Part shown: piece by piece, positions 1 through 11,000 of the stretch
How the letters are laid out: each line of letters starts with the position of its first letter
Numbering within the stretch: position 1 is the stretch's first letter
NCBI GenBank assembly: GCA_011800155.1
Contig: CM022372.1
Coordinates: 372,001-436,000 of the forward strand
DNA: 64,000 nt
Direction: 5' to 3'
Source: Flammulina velutipes
Taxonomy: Eukaryota; Basidiomycota; Agaricomycetes; Agaricales; Physalacriaceae
Notes under the pieces: generated by a model
What the model was told of the DNA's origin: nothing
The model's input: only the letters and a program-made list of their open reading frames with translations
Databases searched by the model: none
Program-made: the position numbers and the translations under genes

Positions 1-1773
1 GTGTCTTAAGGCACGATAAAGTCCGTATAGTTCTAGCTTTGGTTGAGAGTACTGTGACTCCACCTTATTCATTGGTATCGATCCATATCGTGCTGGCCTT
101 CGTTTTCCATTTTCATCTTCTTGTGATAGAATGAATCCGACAGCTATGTAACTTGTGTCTACCGATAAGTAAATGGGTCGGTCGGACTTATAATCTATTG
201 GGCGTAGAATTGGTGCTGATGTAATGGTCTTTTTCAGCTGTTCGAAGGTCTCTTCTCGTCTGGATGTCCATTCGAATTCGGTATCTCGATGCAAGAGCTC
301 AGTGAGTGGGCGGATAATTTTAGAATAATCCTTGATCCAAATTCGGACAGTTCCGCAAATTCCAAGGAAACCTCGGACTTCACTAATATTTCTTGGTCTC
401 GGCCAGTCTAGAATCTTGATGACTCTGTCCTTATCTGGTTCCCGGCCTTGAGCAGAGCATGTCTGCCCCACGATAGTTACTTTAGGACGACACATTTGGG
501 TCTTCTTTGCCGAGAACGTTGCTCCCGCACATTCTATTTTATGCATGATTCGGTTTACATCATTAGCGTGTTCCCAAATAAATCGGCGGATTTGAGAGTT
601 GTCTGGTAGTGTCTCTGGTTGTCCTTGGTCGTCAAGGTACTGCGTGGATGGACCCTTGATAGGAAGATCATCAATAAAGACGTTAGCGACATGTGGAATC
701 TCATCTTTCAATATGAAGACCATGCAGTTCTGAAATTCAGCGGGTGAATTAGTATATCCTGTGGGTAGTGCTGTCAGGCGTAATAGGCCAAGAGGGGAGG
801 AAAAGGCGGTCATGTCTCGGGACTTGACACTGACTATTCTGGCGTCAAATCCCCAGAATAAGTCGAATACAGTATAGCATTGGCTTCCGGCAAAGGGTTC
901 GACAAAATTATCGATTATTGGAAGTAGCCCGGCATCCCGAATAGTGACTTTATTCAATGGTTGGAGATCATGCACAATTCTAAGAGCTCCGTTTTTCTTG
1001 AGGACACAAAACCATCTTCCTCGATAGGAGGACTGGCTTGGCTCATAAGCACCAGCATCAATCTTATTTTTTAATACTTCCACAACTTTATCTAGAATTC
1101 CCGGTGGTATCGGAATGTTTCGATATTCCCAAGGGGTATGGGGAACAGTAGGCATGATGTAGTCAGAGAAATAACTCTGCTTTAGAGTTCCTCGATCAGT
1201 GTCTTCGAATGCTAGAGCCTTTTCATTTAGCCTAAGGACATGTTGAAATAGTCGTTCTTCTTCTTTCGAAAGGAAACCTTCGTGATTGATATCTAGATTG
1301 TCCATGCGTTCTTGAGTCAGTCGTTGACCTGGACTAAACTCAGGGGGCTTAGTTGGTAGAGGTGAAAGAGTAAGTAAAGGGTCTTCTGGTATAGTGCGTC
1401 GTACTCGAGCTTCTTCCGGAAATGTTCCCGACACTGGGTGGACCTTCTTATCCACTCGTTTATACATTGTAAATATTTTAAAGGTTTCGGAGATACTTCT
1501 ATCCTCCGACGACCAGTCTGTGGGAAAAATCACTAGATCTCCGGATTCTGGTCGATATGCGGTCAGGATCAATGGAGTCAGCTCTGGGCTTTCGGATCCT
1601 TTTAAGCGGTGTCGTGTGAATGATGGTAGACCCGATTTACCTACTTCGATGTACATGACTTTATGTGTATCTATTTCTGGCTGGTTTTCTTTAAAATTCA
1701 ATTGAATTTCAAAGATACGATACACAGGTATTAGTACAAGTGCTAGTACGTATGAGAGCACTTGGCTTCCCAT
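1..1773 (-). CDS. Retrotransposon pol: reverse transcriptase and RNase H, partial
   Basis: Open minus-strand frame from the left edge to 2043; the ATG at 1771-1773 is one possible start. It copies element RNA into DNA. Visible RT motifs: a DLQPLNKVTI block near 925-975, DLFWGFDARI near 845-870, a LPTGYTNSPAEFQ block near 725-770, and the catalytic box FIDDLP at about 665-680 (FIDD in place of the usual YVDD, common in fungal gypsy elements). RNase H begins at about 80-180 with YLSVDTSYIAVGFILSQ. The frame is the same as that of the upstream giant ORF but separated by two stops (2053-2055 and 2044-2046). The protein is truncated by the window edge. Confidence 0.9.
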   Translation of the reverse strand, partial: MGSQVLSYVLALVLIPVYRIFEIQLNFKENQPEIDTHKVMYIEVGKSGLPSFTRHRLKGSESPELTPLILTAYRPESGDLVIFPTDWSSEDRSISETFKIFTMYKRVDKKVHPVSGTFPEEARVRRTIPEDPLLTLSPLPTKPPEFSPGQRLTQERMDNLDINHEGFLSKEEERLFQHVLRLNEKALAFEDTDRGTLKQSYFSDYIMPTVPHTPWEYRNIPIPPGILDKVVEVLKNKIDAGAYEPSQSSYRGRWFCVLKKNGALRIVHDLQPLNKVTIRDAGLLPIIDNFVEPFAGSQCYTVFDLFWGFDARIVSVKSRDMTAFSSPLGLLRLTALPTGYTNSPAEFQNCMVFILKDEIPHVANVFIDDLPIKGPSTQYLDDQGQPETLPDNSQIRRFIWEHANDVNRIMHKIECAGATFSAKKTQMCRPKVTIVGQTCSAQGREPDKDRVIKILDWPRPRNISEVRGFLGICGTVRIWIKDYSKIIRPLTELLHRDTEFEWTSRREETFEQLKKTITSAPILRPIDYKSDRPIYLSVDTSYIAVGFILSQEDENGKRRPARYGSIPMNKVESQYSQPKLELYGLYRALRH

Positions 1774-2058
1774 CTGTGCTAAGAGTAGAGTAGAAAGGTC
1801 CAAAAATAAAGGAAAGCTACTAAGGAAGACTATAGTGTCTGTAGGAAACAGAAGGCAATAGAAGTTATACGAGTACAATGGATGGACCATAATAAATATC
1901 GTACATAGGTACAATGGCAGTGCCATGATTAGAAGGGTGATTGTTAGATAGACGAATATAAAAAGAAAAAGGAAGGGGGCATAGGTTGTATAAATAACAG
2001 GATAATCCAGACGAGGGTACCAGCTAGAGAGGGTCTTGGTGGACTAGGTCACTTACAA
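1774..2058 (-). other. Stop-separated spacer between gag-pro and pol, possible intron
   Basis: Minus-strand sequence ends ORF1 with TAA (2053-2055), has a second in-frame stop (2044-2046), then stays open in the same frame into pol. The last ORF1 codons overlap a consensus 5' splice site GTAAGT. The spacer is T-rich, and its open frame would encode a very hydrophobic stretch. TAG acceptors preceded by pyrimidines occur around 1810-1820; one restores frame. Either splicing or stop readthrough could join gag-pro to pol; the sequence does not decide. Confidence 0.45.
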
Positions 2059-5000
2059 ATGGAAGTCAATGTATGGAAAGAGGTGACCCATGTAGTCAAA
2101 GTGATCGATAGGGTCCAAGTATCCTTCGTTGAGAAGCAGACGTGCATCCTCAGGAAGGTACATAATAGAGGTCCGGACCATGCGGCAGGTGTTAGCGAGT
2201 TCCCCGTCATGGTTCTGGTCCAGAAGATGAGCCATATGATAGAAGAATTCATCCTCCTCCCATAGTAGAAGAGGGTTTCGAGGAGGACGAGGATGACGAG
2301 GTGGGGGGTATGGTCCAAGTTGGCCATCTGGAAGAGGCTGCGTGCGGTCCAAATGGATGCAAAGATGGTTGAATCCTTGTTCCAAATCTCCTTTGGTCTC
2401 GTCAAGGAATCGAATCATAGAGCAATGATGGTAGAAGTAGTGTCGAGTCGGATCTTCCTCTGGGCGCTCATCAATCAAGTGACGAGCAGAGGTTAACATG
2501 AGGAACTCGGTAAGGCATCCAATGGAGTACGTGATAGCGTTGCGAGCTCCTCGAAGCTTGGAGAGTATAGAGGAGTTTTGCACAAACACATTGCTCAAGA
2601 AAAGGCGCCGAGGATCAAAGGTGGGATCGATAAAAGTGAATTGGCGTTTTCCAGTAATGAACCGCTCGGTTGTGAGGGCTGGAATGTGGGTGCTAAGAGA
2701 CTGGATGTGGGGACGAGGATGCTGTGAAAAGGGAAGTCCAACGTATGAAGCCCTAGATGGGGGAAAGGTCATGATGGGATCATAGTGTCGAGGAATCTTC
2801 TGAGCTTCCTCGTCGAGGTATCGATATCCTGGCCAGTCGTTGAAGAACTGCTCAGCCTTGTACCCATTATAGGTATGAGCATAGTCCTCGATTCGTTTCG
2901 CAAGGGCCTGATCAACGGGAAGGTGTGATGCTCGCAGAGGAACGACAGGGGGAATGAGTCCTTCCACATCGAAAAGGGCAGTGACAACGTGCCCAGAAAG
3001 CTGGCGAAGTGGAAAGTCATGGATAGGAGGTCCATAGTCCTTGGAATCCGGGTGCATGAAGCGCATGTCCTCCGAGTAGGTGAGGGGATGTTGATCGTAA
3101 GGTCCATCAAAGATAGAGGTGGAGTAGACTGGGTTGGTGCCACTGTGAATAGCTTGGGCATGGAAGGATGTGAATACATATCCAGCCCTGCCACGGGAGA
3201 GGACTTCTCCTGCTGCGTCAACATTCATTCGGTGGCGACGCTTGTGGACTGTCATTGCATCGACATGACCGAAGTTGTCTGGTTCACGAGTGTGTATGGC
3301 GAAGGTCAAGTAGGGTGGTTCGTGATGATTTCCAGCTGCATGGATCAAGGTGACTGGGTGCTGAGGGTGCTGAAGCTGAAAGGCGGCTTGCTGGATGGCT
3401 GCTAAGGATGGAGCAGGTACTGGTTCGATTAGGTCTTTAATTAATGGTAAGTCTGAGGCTAGACTTAGGGGGCTAGATGGTTGCTTACTCATGTCGTCCC
3501 CTGGCTGTTGTCCATCCTCACTATCAGTCTCTGATCCACGAGTGACGTTGGTTGGCTGGCTTCGAGCGGAAGTCTCCCAAAAGCTTGTGTCCGAATCGGT
3601 ATCCATTTCGCCATCTGAACTGTCCGATTCTGGGTCGGACTCCTTCTCAGACTCTAGCTCATCCTCTACAGGAGTGGGTAGTTGAATCGGCCCCGGAGGT
3701 AAGGGTGGAAGGGATAATGTATGGATGTGGCGCAGTTGGTATGGAGTCAAGGGCCTTGGTCTGGGAGAAGTGATCTCGGGAATGGCAGTGACTTGAAGAA
3801 CATCAACAGTAGTGTCATTATCGGTGGCAATTTCGGTTGGGTCAATAATGTCATCAGATGATCCTTTAGTAGGTGAATCAGTGCTGTGAATAGAGACGAA
3901 CACTCTAACATGCTTACCGACATCAATCTGGACTCGTTTAAGACCAGTATGGCGCCGGTCAGTTCGTATGACAACGCGAGTGTCTTCTGGGGTCTCTTCA
4001 TCCACGATAATGTTGGGTTTCTTCAAAGCCTTGCCTTGAAGAAGAGAAGGAGCTGAATCGGTAAGTCGCAGTGTCTGAATCTGGTAGAGAGTCCGCTCAC
4101 CCTCTTCGACCATCTCCTGGTAGTAGTCCAAGGGGTTAGGATCAGGTGAAGCTGGAAGATTCTCCTGGTATTCGTTGCGTTCGTAGTCTAGGGTAGTCGT
4201 GATGGTAGTCTCCGGAGCTGGTCTGTCTTCCGGTTCCGGGGAGTCCCTCATCGTGGGAAGAAATGGTGTCTCGGTAATGTCCTCCATCTCATCCTCAGTA
4301 GAGTAGTCTCCGTCCACATCACTAGCCAGGTAGGTCTCGAATGTGTTGGCAGAAGGGGATGAAAAGTCGGTGGTAGTGGTGGAAGACCGTGGAGTGGGAC
4401 GGATGGACATGTTTTGCCATGTCTTGGTGAGGTCAATTTCGGTTTGGAAAAGGTAGGGGTCACAGAGGATGGTGGATAGTTTCTCGATGGTTAAGGCCCG
4501 GGGGTCACTGACTGGGTCGAAAGATGGATCATTGAAATCAGCGGTGGTAGCGATGACTGAGGCGATGTACTTCAGCCATTGGGTATGGTATAGGTACGTG
4601 GAGTACTTACTGCGCTGCATGAGCTCTGTAATCTTGGTGAGGGTTACAGCAAGGCCTATACGTTTGTCGATCCTCAAGCCATATGTGAGTTCGTTGAGTC
4701 GAGCCTCATTGAGGTAGATAACTGGTCCGAGGGTAGGTCCGTTGAGTTCCTGGTCGTTTCGTGCAGCTAGCAGAAAAGGAACTTGTTTTAGTAAATGATT
4801 GGCAAAGGTCGGGTCTGTAAAACGGGGTGGAGAATGCCAGTCCGGAATGACGGGAGGGGAAGAATGGTGAAGGAAAAGGACTGTGGAATCCTTACCTTCA
4901 TCGCGTTCTGATGCTCGGTTGATCATGTCGTCTAACTCTTCGGTCGAGATAGCCTGCTTGACATCCACCTTCCAGTCTGGTACGTCGGCCATGGCTTCCA

Positions 5001-8000
5001 GTGGTTGGGAGACGGGAAAGTCGAGACATGCCATGCCACCACTATGTTCGAGTCGGGCAATACGTCCGTCGTCAGTGAGACAGCCCCCAAAGGGTCCCAA
5101 CTGAGAGGCGTCGCGTTCCTCTTCACAGAGTAGCTGGCCTGGTAGATCAAACTCGTTAGATTCAGATTGGCATTCAATGTCTGGGTACGCACGGATGATG
5201 GCTCCATTGGCTTGAATGGCTAGGACATGGCCCATCCGAACAGAGGGATCATGTCCGGGTTCGAGCGTGATGACGCGTCCATTAACGAGAAGGTGTTGTT
5301 CGAGACGGAATCCGTTGAGTGGATCAATGCGTGTGGGAAGTCGAGCAGCGGTGGGGCAGACGATGATGGTGCCGTGGAAGTCGAGAGGTCCTTTGACAAC
5401 CTCGAGAATGGCGGACGTGACGGCGCTCTGGATCTGAGTGCCAGCGCAGCGTGGAAGGATGAGGGCTTTGGGAAATGGTGCGGGTCGGGGAGCTAGGTTC
5501 TCCCGTACGTGGAGGGGAATAGCGGCGGTATAGACACGGTCGTCGTCTGACGCGCCGGAATCGGTAGCGTTGGCCACCGTGGATGGTACTTGGATGGTTC
5601 GGCGTTCAAGGATTTGAGGCATGCTGCCCCGTTCCGGTATTTGTTCGTGTTTGATTTGGTTGATGTCGGGGACGGAATGGAATTTGGGGGAAGGAATCAT
5701 CTTTCCCCGCTCCTTGCCTTTATACTCGTTGTCCGCGAGTACGGCGTCCTTGTCAGCCCTCTCTTCTGGAGCCAGGCTGGGCTCCGAAGCGCTCTCTTCA
5801 TCTTCATGGTGCGTTCTTCCTTTCAATTCTATTGTATCCGCAGCTTGAGCTCTCAGCAGACTTGTTTCATTTGAATGCTTGTCTAGCTCGACGTCGCTGG
5901 TTCTTTCGGACGCAATCGTCCTTTCGTTCTCGCTCTGGAAGTCTAGCCAGCCGTCGTCTGGCTTGGCGTCTTTCGCAAGGCCCGCGCTATCGTTGCGGAG
6001 GGTCTGTGTCAACTCAATTTGGACACTCTCGGCTGCTTGGTAGGCCGTACCAGGAGCCGTCGACGAAGGAATGGATTGTGTATTGGTTGGAAGGAGCTCA
6101 CTCAAAGGTACGTCTACTGTATTGTGCCCTTTGACGAGGCTGACGATATCCTTCTCCTTCTCCTTCTGGCCTGTTTGTTCCCTTGCCCAGCCATCCTCTT
6201 CCGTCTTCGCCTTCCGTCCGTCTGGCGCGAGCTCGTGCCCTGGTTTAACGCTTACATCGGACTTATCCCTCGATTCGGGTCGTGCGCCACGCTTGGCCCA
6301 ACCTTCGCTCGGCGCTTCAAGTCGTTGGACTTGAATATCCACGTTCACGTCGCTCGGTCCTTGCCGTGTCGATTCCGGTGCGTTTAGCACGTCAATTTCT
6401 AATTTAATAGTGCTAAATCCGTGCGTGCAGGCTTTCCAGGCTCGGAGCCTTTCATCGCCTCCTGGTTCCATCCATCCATTTCCGGTTTCTTTGGTGCGTC
6501 TGGTGTCGTCTCCTTCATTCGTTTTAATTTGGCTAAATCCGTGAATGTCAGCTCTCAAAGCTCGGAGCTTTTTGTCGTCTCCTGGGCCTATCCATTCGTT
6601 TTCAGTCTCCTTGGTCCGTTTGGCGCTCATTCCTGATGAGGCGCCGTCTTCTGGAACGTTCGAGACTGCCTGGCAGTACGTGCCAGGAGTCTGTGTTGGT
6701 CGTATGTCGCTGTCTTGCTGCCGAGTCGGTGCGTGTGGTCTTGTTTGATTCTGACTTCCGTTCTCACTCTCACCTTCTAATCTCTTGTTCGTCTGCGCGC
6801 GCTGCCATGTTCGCTCGCTATCTCTATCTTCGTCTGCTGGCCGCCAGGACATTCCTTTGAGCGCGGGACCGTCTGGTGAGGGTTTGTTCGTGGCTGCCTG
6901 GCAGATCGTGCCAGGAGCCTGGCTTGCTGGGAGCGCGTCGTCCGAGTTACAACTTAGTACGTTTGTTCGCTGTCGTCCGTACTCGTTGTTTGTTTCATAT
7001 TCTTTGCTCATGTCTTCTGCAGCAAGCCTGGAGCTCACTCGTTTGCGCAGCGTCGCCTGCATGCCGTTTTCTTTTTTCTTTTTGTCGCGATGGACACTAG
7101 TCCAGTCGCCGCCTGCTGGATGCTGAGTTGTCGCTTTATTTTCCAGGTCGTTCCGTTTCACTTGCTTGAATAAGGCTATGTTTGCTATGTCGTTCGTTGG
7201 CGATTGGTCCTCGGCTGCCTGGCAGAACGGGCCAGGAGTCGGTACTAGCGAAATGTTGGTGTCTTGCGAGCTTGGTGCGTCTGTCGTCTCCCATCTTTGC
7301 TGTGCGCTAACCTTTGTCTCATCATCGTTTGCACGCTGCAGGCTCTGCGCTCTGGTTCCTTTTCCGCAATGCCGATGCTGAGGTAAGCCGCCCGTCGTCC
7401 TGTGCTTGCTCAGGACGGTGGCTCCCATGTCGTCCGTTGACGAATCGGCATTGCTTGCTTGGCAATGCGTGCCAGGAGTCCTCTTTGCTGGTTGAGCGTA
7501 TTCGTATGGAAGTTTTGGTGAGTCCGCTTCGTGTTGTTCTCGTCCGTTGCTTACATCTTCGTCTAGTACGGCGCTCACTTGTTCGCACTGGGACGTTGAC
7601 GTGTCGTTGAAGTCATCTTTTCTGATATTGAGGGGGCGTCGATGGGGCTTTGTGAGCTCTGGGTCACTTGGTGTCGGCGTATTCATGGCTACCTGGCAGG
7701 ACGTGCCAGGAGTCTGTTGAGCGTGTAGTTTATGAATTGAATTTGCACTTTGCATATCTTTCATTTGCTCTGTGTCGCCGTTGCTAGTGCCTTCCTTTTG
7801 AAAGCCTGGAAAGTCTCTGTCGTAGTGCAGGACTTGTTCACCGTAGTCACTGTTTTCGCCGCGATCCTTTGAATATGTATTGGTGTTTATCTGCCCATCT
7901 GCTTCTTTATTCCCTCTGATACCAAGCCTTTTGTGCATCCGGCTGGTCCTTCCGCGTTGCAGTGGAATCCAGACAGCACTGAGTGTCTCTTTCGAATTTG

Positions 8001-11000
8001 AATTGCCGTTTGCTGTCGATTCAGAGACTCGAAATGATTGGATTGGATTGGTGGGGATCTGCTGTGTTCCGATTTGAACATATTTCGATATAGGAGGTTC
8101 TTTGACTTTGTCGATTTCTTGTTCGTCGGTGCTGAGGTCTTGTGGTATTGTGTCCGTTGTGTGATCCATAGTAACTTCCATGTTTAATTTCTTCTGTATG
8201 TATTCTTGTTGTGACTGTCTTGGAACTTGTATTTCCTGCGAACAGGGGTTTGAAAAATTAGAGTCAAGTGCTTGAGACTCTGAAGTCACTATATATAAGG
8301 TCTCTGGTAGACTCTGAGTCTGCCTAGGCTCATATGAAGTGCTAATTCCATTGGTTATGTCTCCCAACGGGGTCGGAGAGTACGGAGGGCTTTGGTCCTC
8401 TTCGGGAATTAATCGGAAGCTAATTCCATCCATCTCATGGTTTCCTTGGTGTTCTGATGGTCCTGTTGCACTTTCCGCATTAGTTACTGGTACCTCTTCG
8501 GCGGTGTTTGCGCTATTTCCGGGCCAATTGTTTGGTGGCCATTCATTTGCAGCCCAGTCATCGTTTGGCCAACTACTTGTCTGCCAACCAGTTTCTCCCC
8601 AGTCTGCTTGAGGCCAGTCTGAGGTCCATGGTTCTGGAGAGGGTGGAGGGTTAGGTGCTTGATTTGAAGAGGTTTCCGTGGAATCCCCTTCGGCATCAAT
8701 AGATACTTCTTGAACTATCCGAATGGATATGGGTCTGTGCCTGCCTGTCCTCATTCGTTGTTCCTGGTGACTAGTTCTAGCGTGTCGATTAGAATGTCCT
8801 TGTGAGGTTTGATGACTATGGGAACTTGATTGGTGAAATTCATCCGCTATATCTCGAAGCACTGATTCATTAGCTTCATGCTGTCTTCGTGTCCTTGAAT
8901 TCTGACTCATTCGACTTCGCTGAGACCCTGCTCTAGAGTTTCTTTCCCCTTGGTCGTTTACGTTAGTAATAGAAAGGACACTGCTGGCTTCGGGCTCAAA
9001 ATGACTTGCCCTTTCTGAATGTTGAGTCTTCTGTATTAATGCCTTGGACTCAGAGGTTATGTCAGAATCTGATTCCTCAGATTCTGAGTCTGCTACAGGT
9101 ATTAATGGAGGACAGTCACTGCTACTATCAGATTGGAAGGGATCTAGATAATCTTCGAGCTCATGGGAACTCCAAAGGGGATTAATTCCTGCACTTCCTC
9201 TTCGGTTTATCAGATGTAAATAATTCTCTAGAGCTACCAGATTCTTTCTTTTCTGTCGGTTTCGCCTTATCCGGGCCTTTATCATTGAGGCTGTTTCCGA
9301 TTCGCTGGAGTCTATTGTCTCGTTTAATTCTGGGACTATCTCAAGACTAGAGACTAAGTATCCTCTATTAGAATACTTCTCATAGGGGATAGTATTAGAC
9401 TGGTCTCCAGATTCTACCGATAGCTTTGCCAGACTCTTTAGCATAGCTTGTTTAGGCGTATTTTCCTCTTCGGATTCTGTCTCGGAGCTTTCCTCGTATT
9501 GTTGAGTCGTGTGCTTTTGTGATGCAATTCCCAGCCTCCATGGTTGTTCAATGAACTCACGCATGACACATAGCTCCATTGTCCTATCGGGTTGCTGGAT
9601 ATCTCGAAAGACTAAGTAAGTCCCCTTGTCTCTTTCATCAATTCCAACAAAATTGTCCCGTTGCCAGGGTCGGCCTAGAAGTAAGTCAAATGGTAAATCA
9701 TCCGAACCTAGATAGATGTTAGCGTAAGTCTGGATGCTTCCTTTTTCTAGTAAGACTTTTGGAACTCTGCCTTGCAGTATTCCCTCATTTCCGCTGGCAT
9801 CCTTGACTTTGATAGTAGTTCCTATTTCTTCTGCATAATGGTCAGCTAGGTACTTTTCAAATATACTTCGTTTCATGATGTTTAGCTGTGATCCACAGTC
9901 GACTACTGCTTCAATAGTATGTTTGGCGCATGTCATGTTTACCCGGATAAGTAGGGCTTTGTTGCGTGTCAAAAGATTTACCATAGCAGGAACTACTTCC
10001 TCGCTGTCGTCTTGAGGCATATTCTTTCGTTTTAGCATTCCACCAAGTCTACTTGACAGCGTTTCGGAACAAGCTATAAGCTCTTTTACCGTTACCTTGG
10101 GTACCTCGGTCTCTAGTAGCTTGTCCATCAATGCATCTTTCGGTACTTGCCGTTGAATTTCGGACTGACGTATCTTAGGCTTGGTACTTAGCGCTGAGTC
10201 TTTAGGTGGGTTTCGAGTGATTCGAGGCTTAATTATTGGCTGTTCGTCTTCCATTTCCACATCACTTACCTCTTGGGGATTGTACCGGGGTTTCGGATCA
10301 TATATTCTTTGTGAGACATTATCATTCTCGCTGTCTGACCCTCGCTCTGGTGTCGGCGACCTCTGATGTTGTGATTCCTTGGCTTTTTCTTGCCGAGCAT
10401 TGAATCTCTGTGCTCGTGATGATGGCATAGTCGAGTTAGCTTGTGTATTCTTGGAGCTAGATCCCCCCATAGGGTTCCTAGTTCCTTCTGTAGCCTCCTT
10501 TCTCTGTTGTCTTGTATTTCGAGTAGTTCGGGTGACCTGATATATTTCTCCGTCATCTTCTACACTATAAACCTGCGGCGGCTCATCGACCTCGGTTTCA
10601 CATGGAATACCCACAAAGTTTGCTTGTACGGCTGGACCGACAGTGTACCTTTGAATTGCTTGGACTAGAGTCTCATTATTTTGCCGGTAAATTGGTGTTC
10701 CGTTATTCAGTTGCAACCGATTGCTAACTGGATCCTGCTTTACTAATCCTTTCATGACATATATTTGTACGTCAGGGCAGTTACGTACAGTATGTCCGTC
10801 CTTGCCACAACCAAAACATTGTCCTCGATTGTCCTGCATGTTTGCACCTTGACGAAGAGGAATAGAGTTAGGTATAGTAGCTGGTGACAAGGGCATGCCT
10901 ATATTATTAATACGCATGGGTCTCGAAAAATTAGGACTAGGCCGGAAGTTAGTCGGAATTGGATTGACTGTTGTAGGGGCTTGCACACACTTTTCTATGT

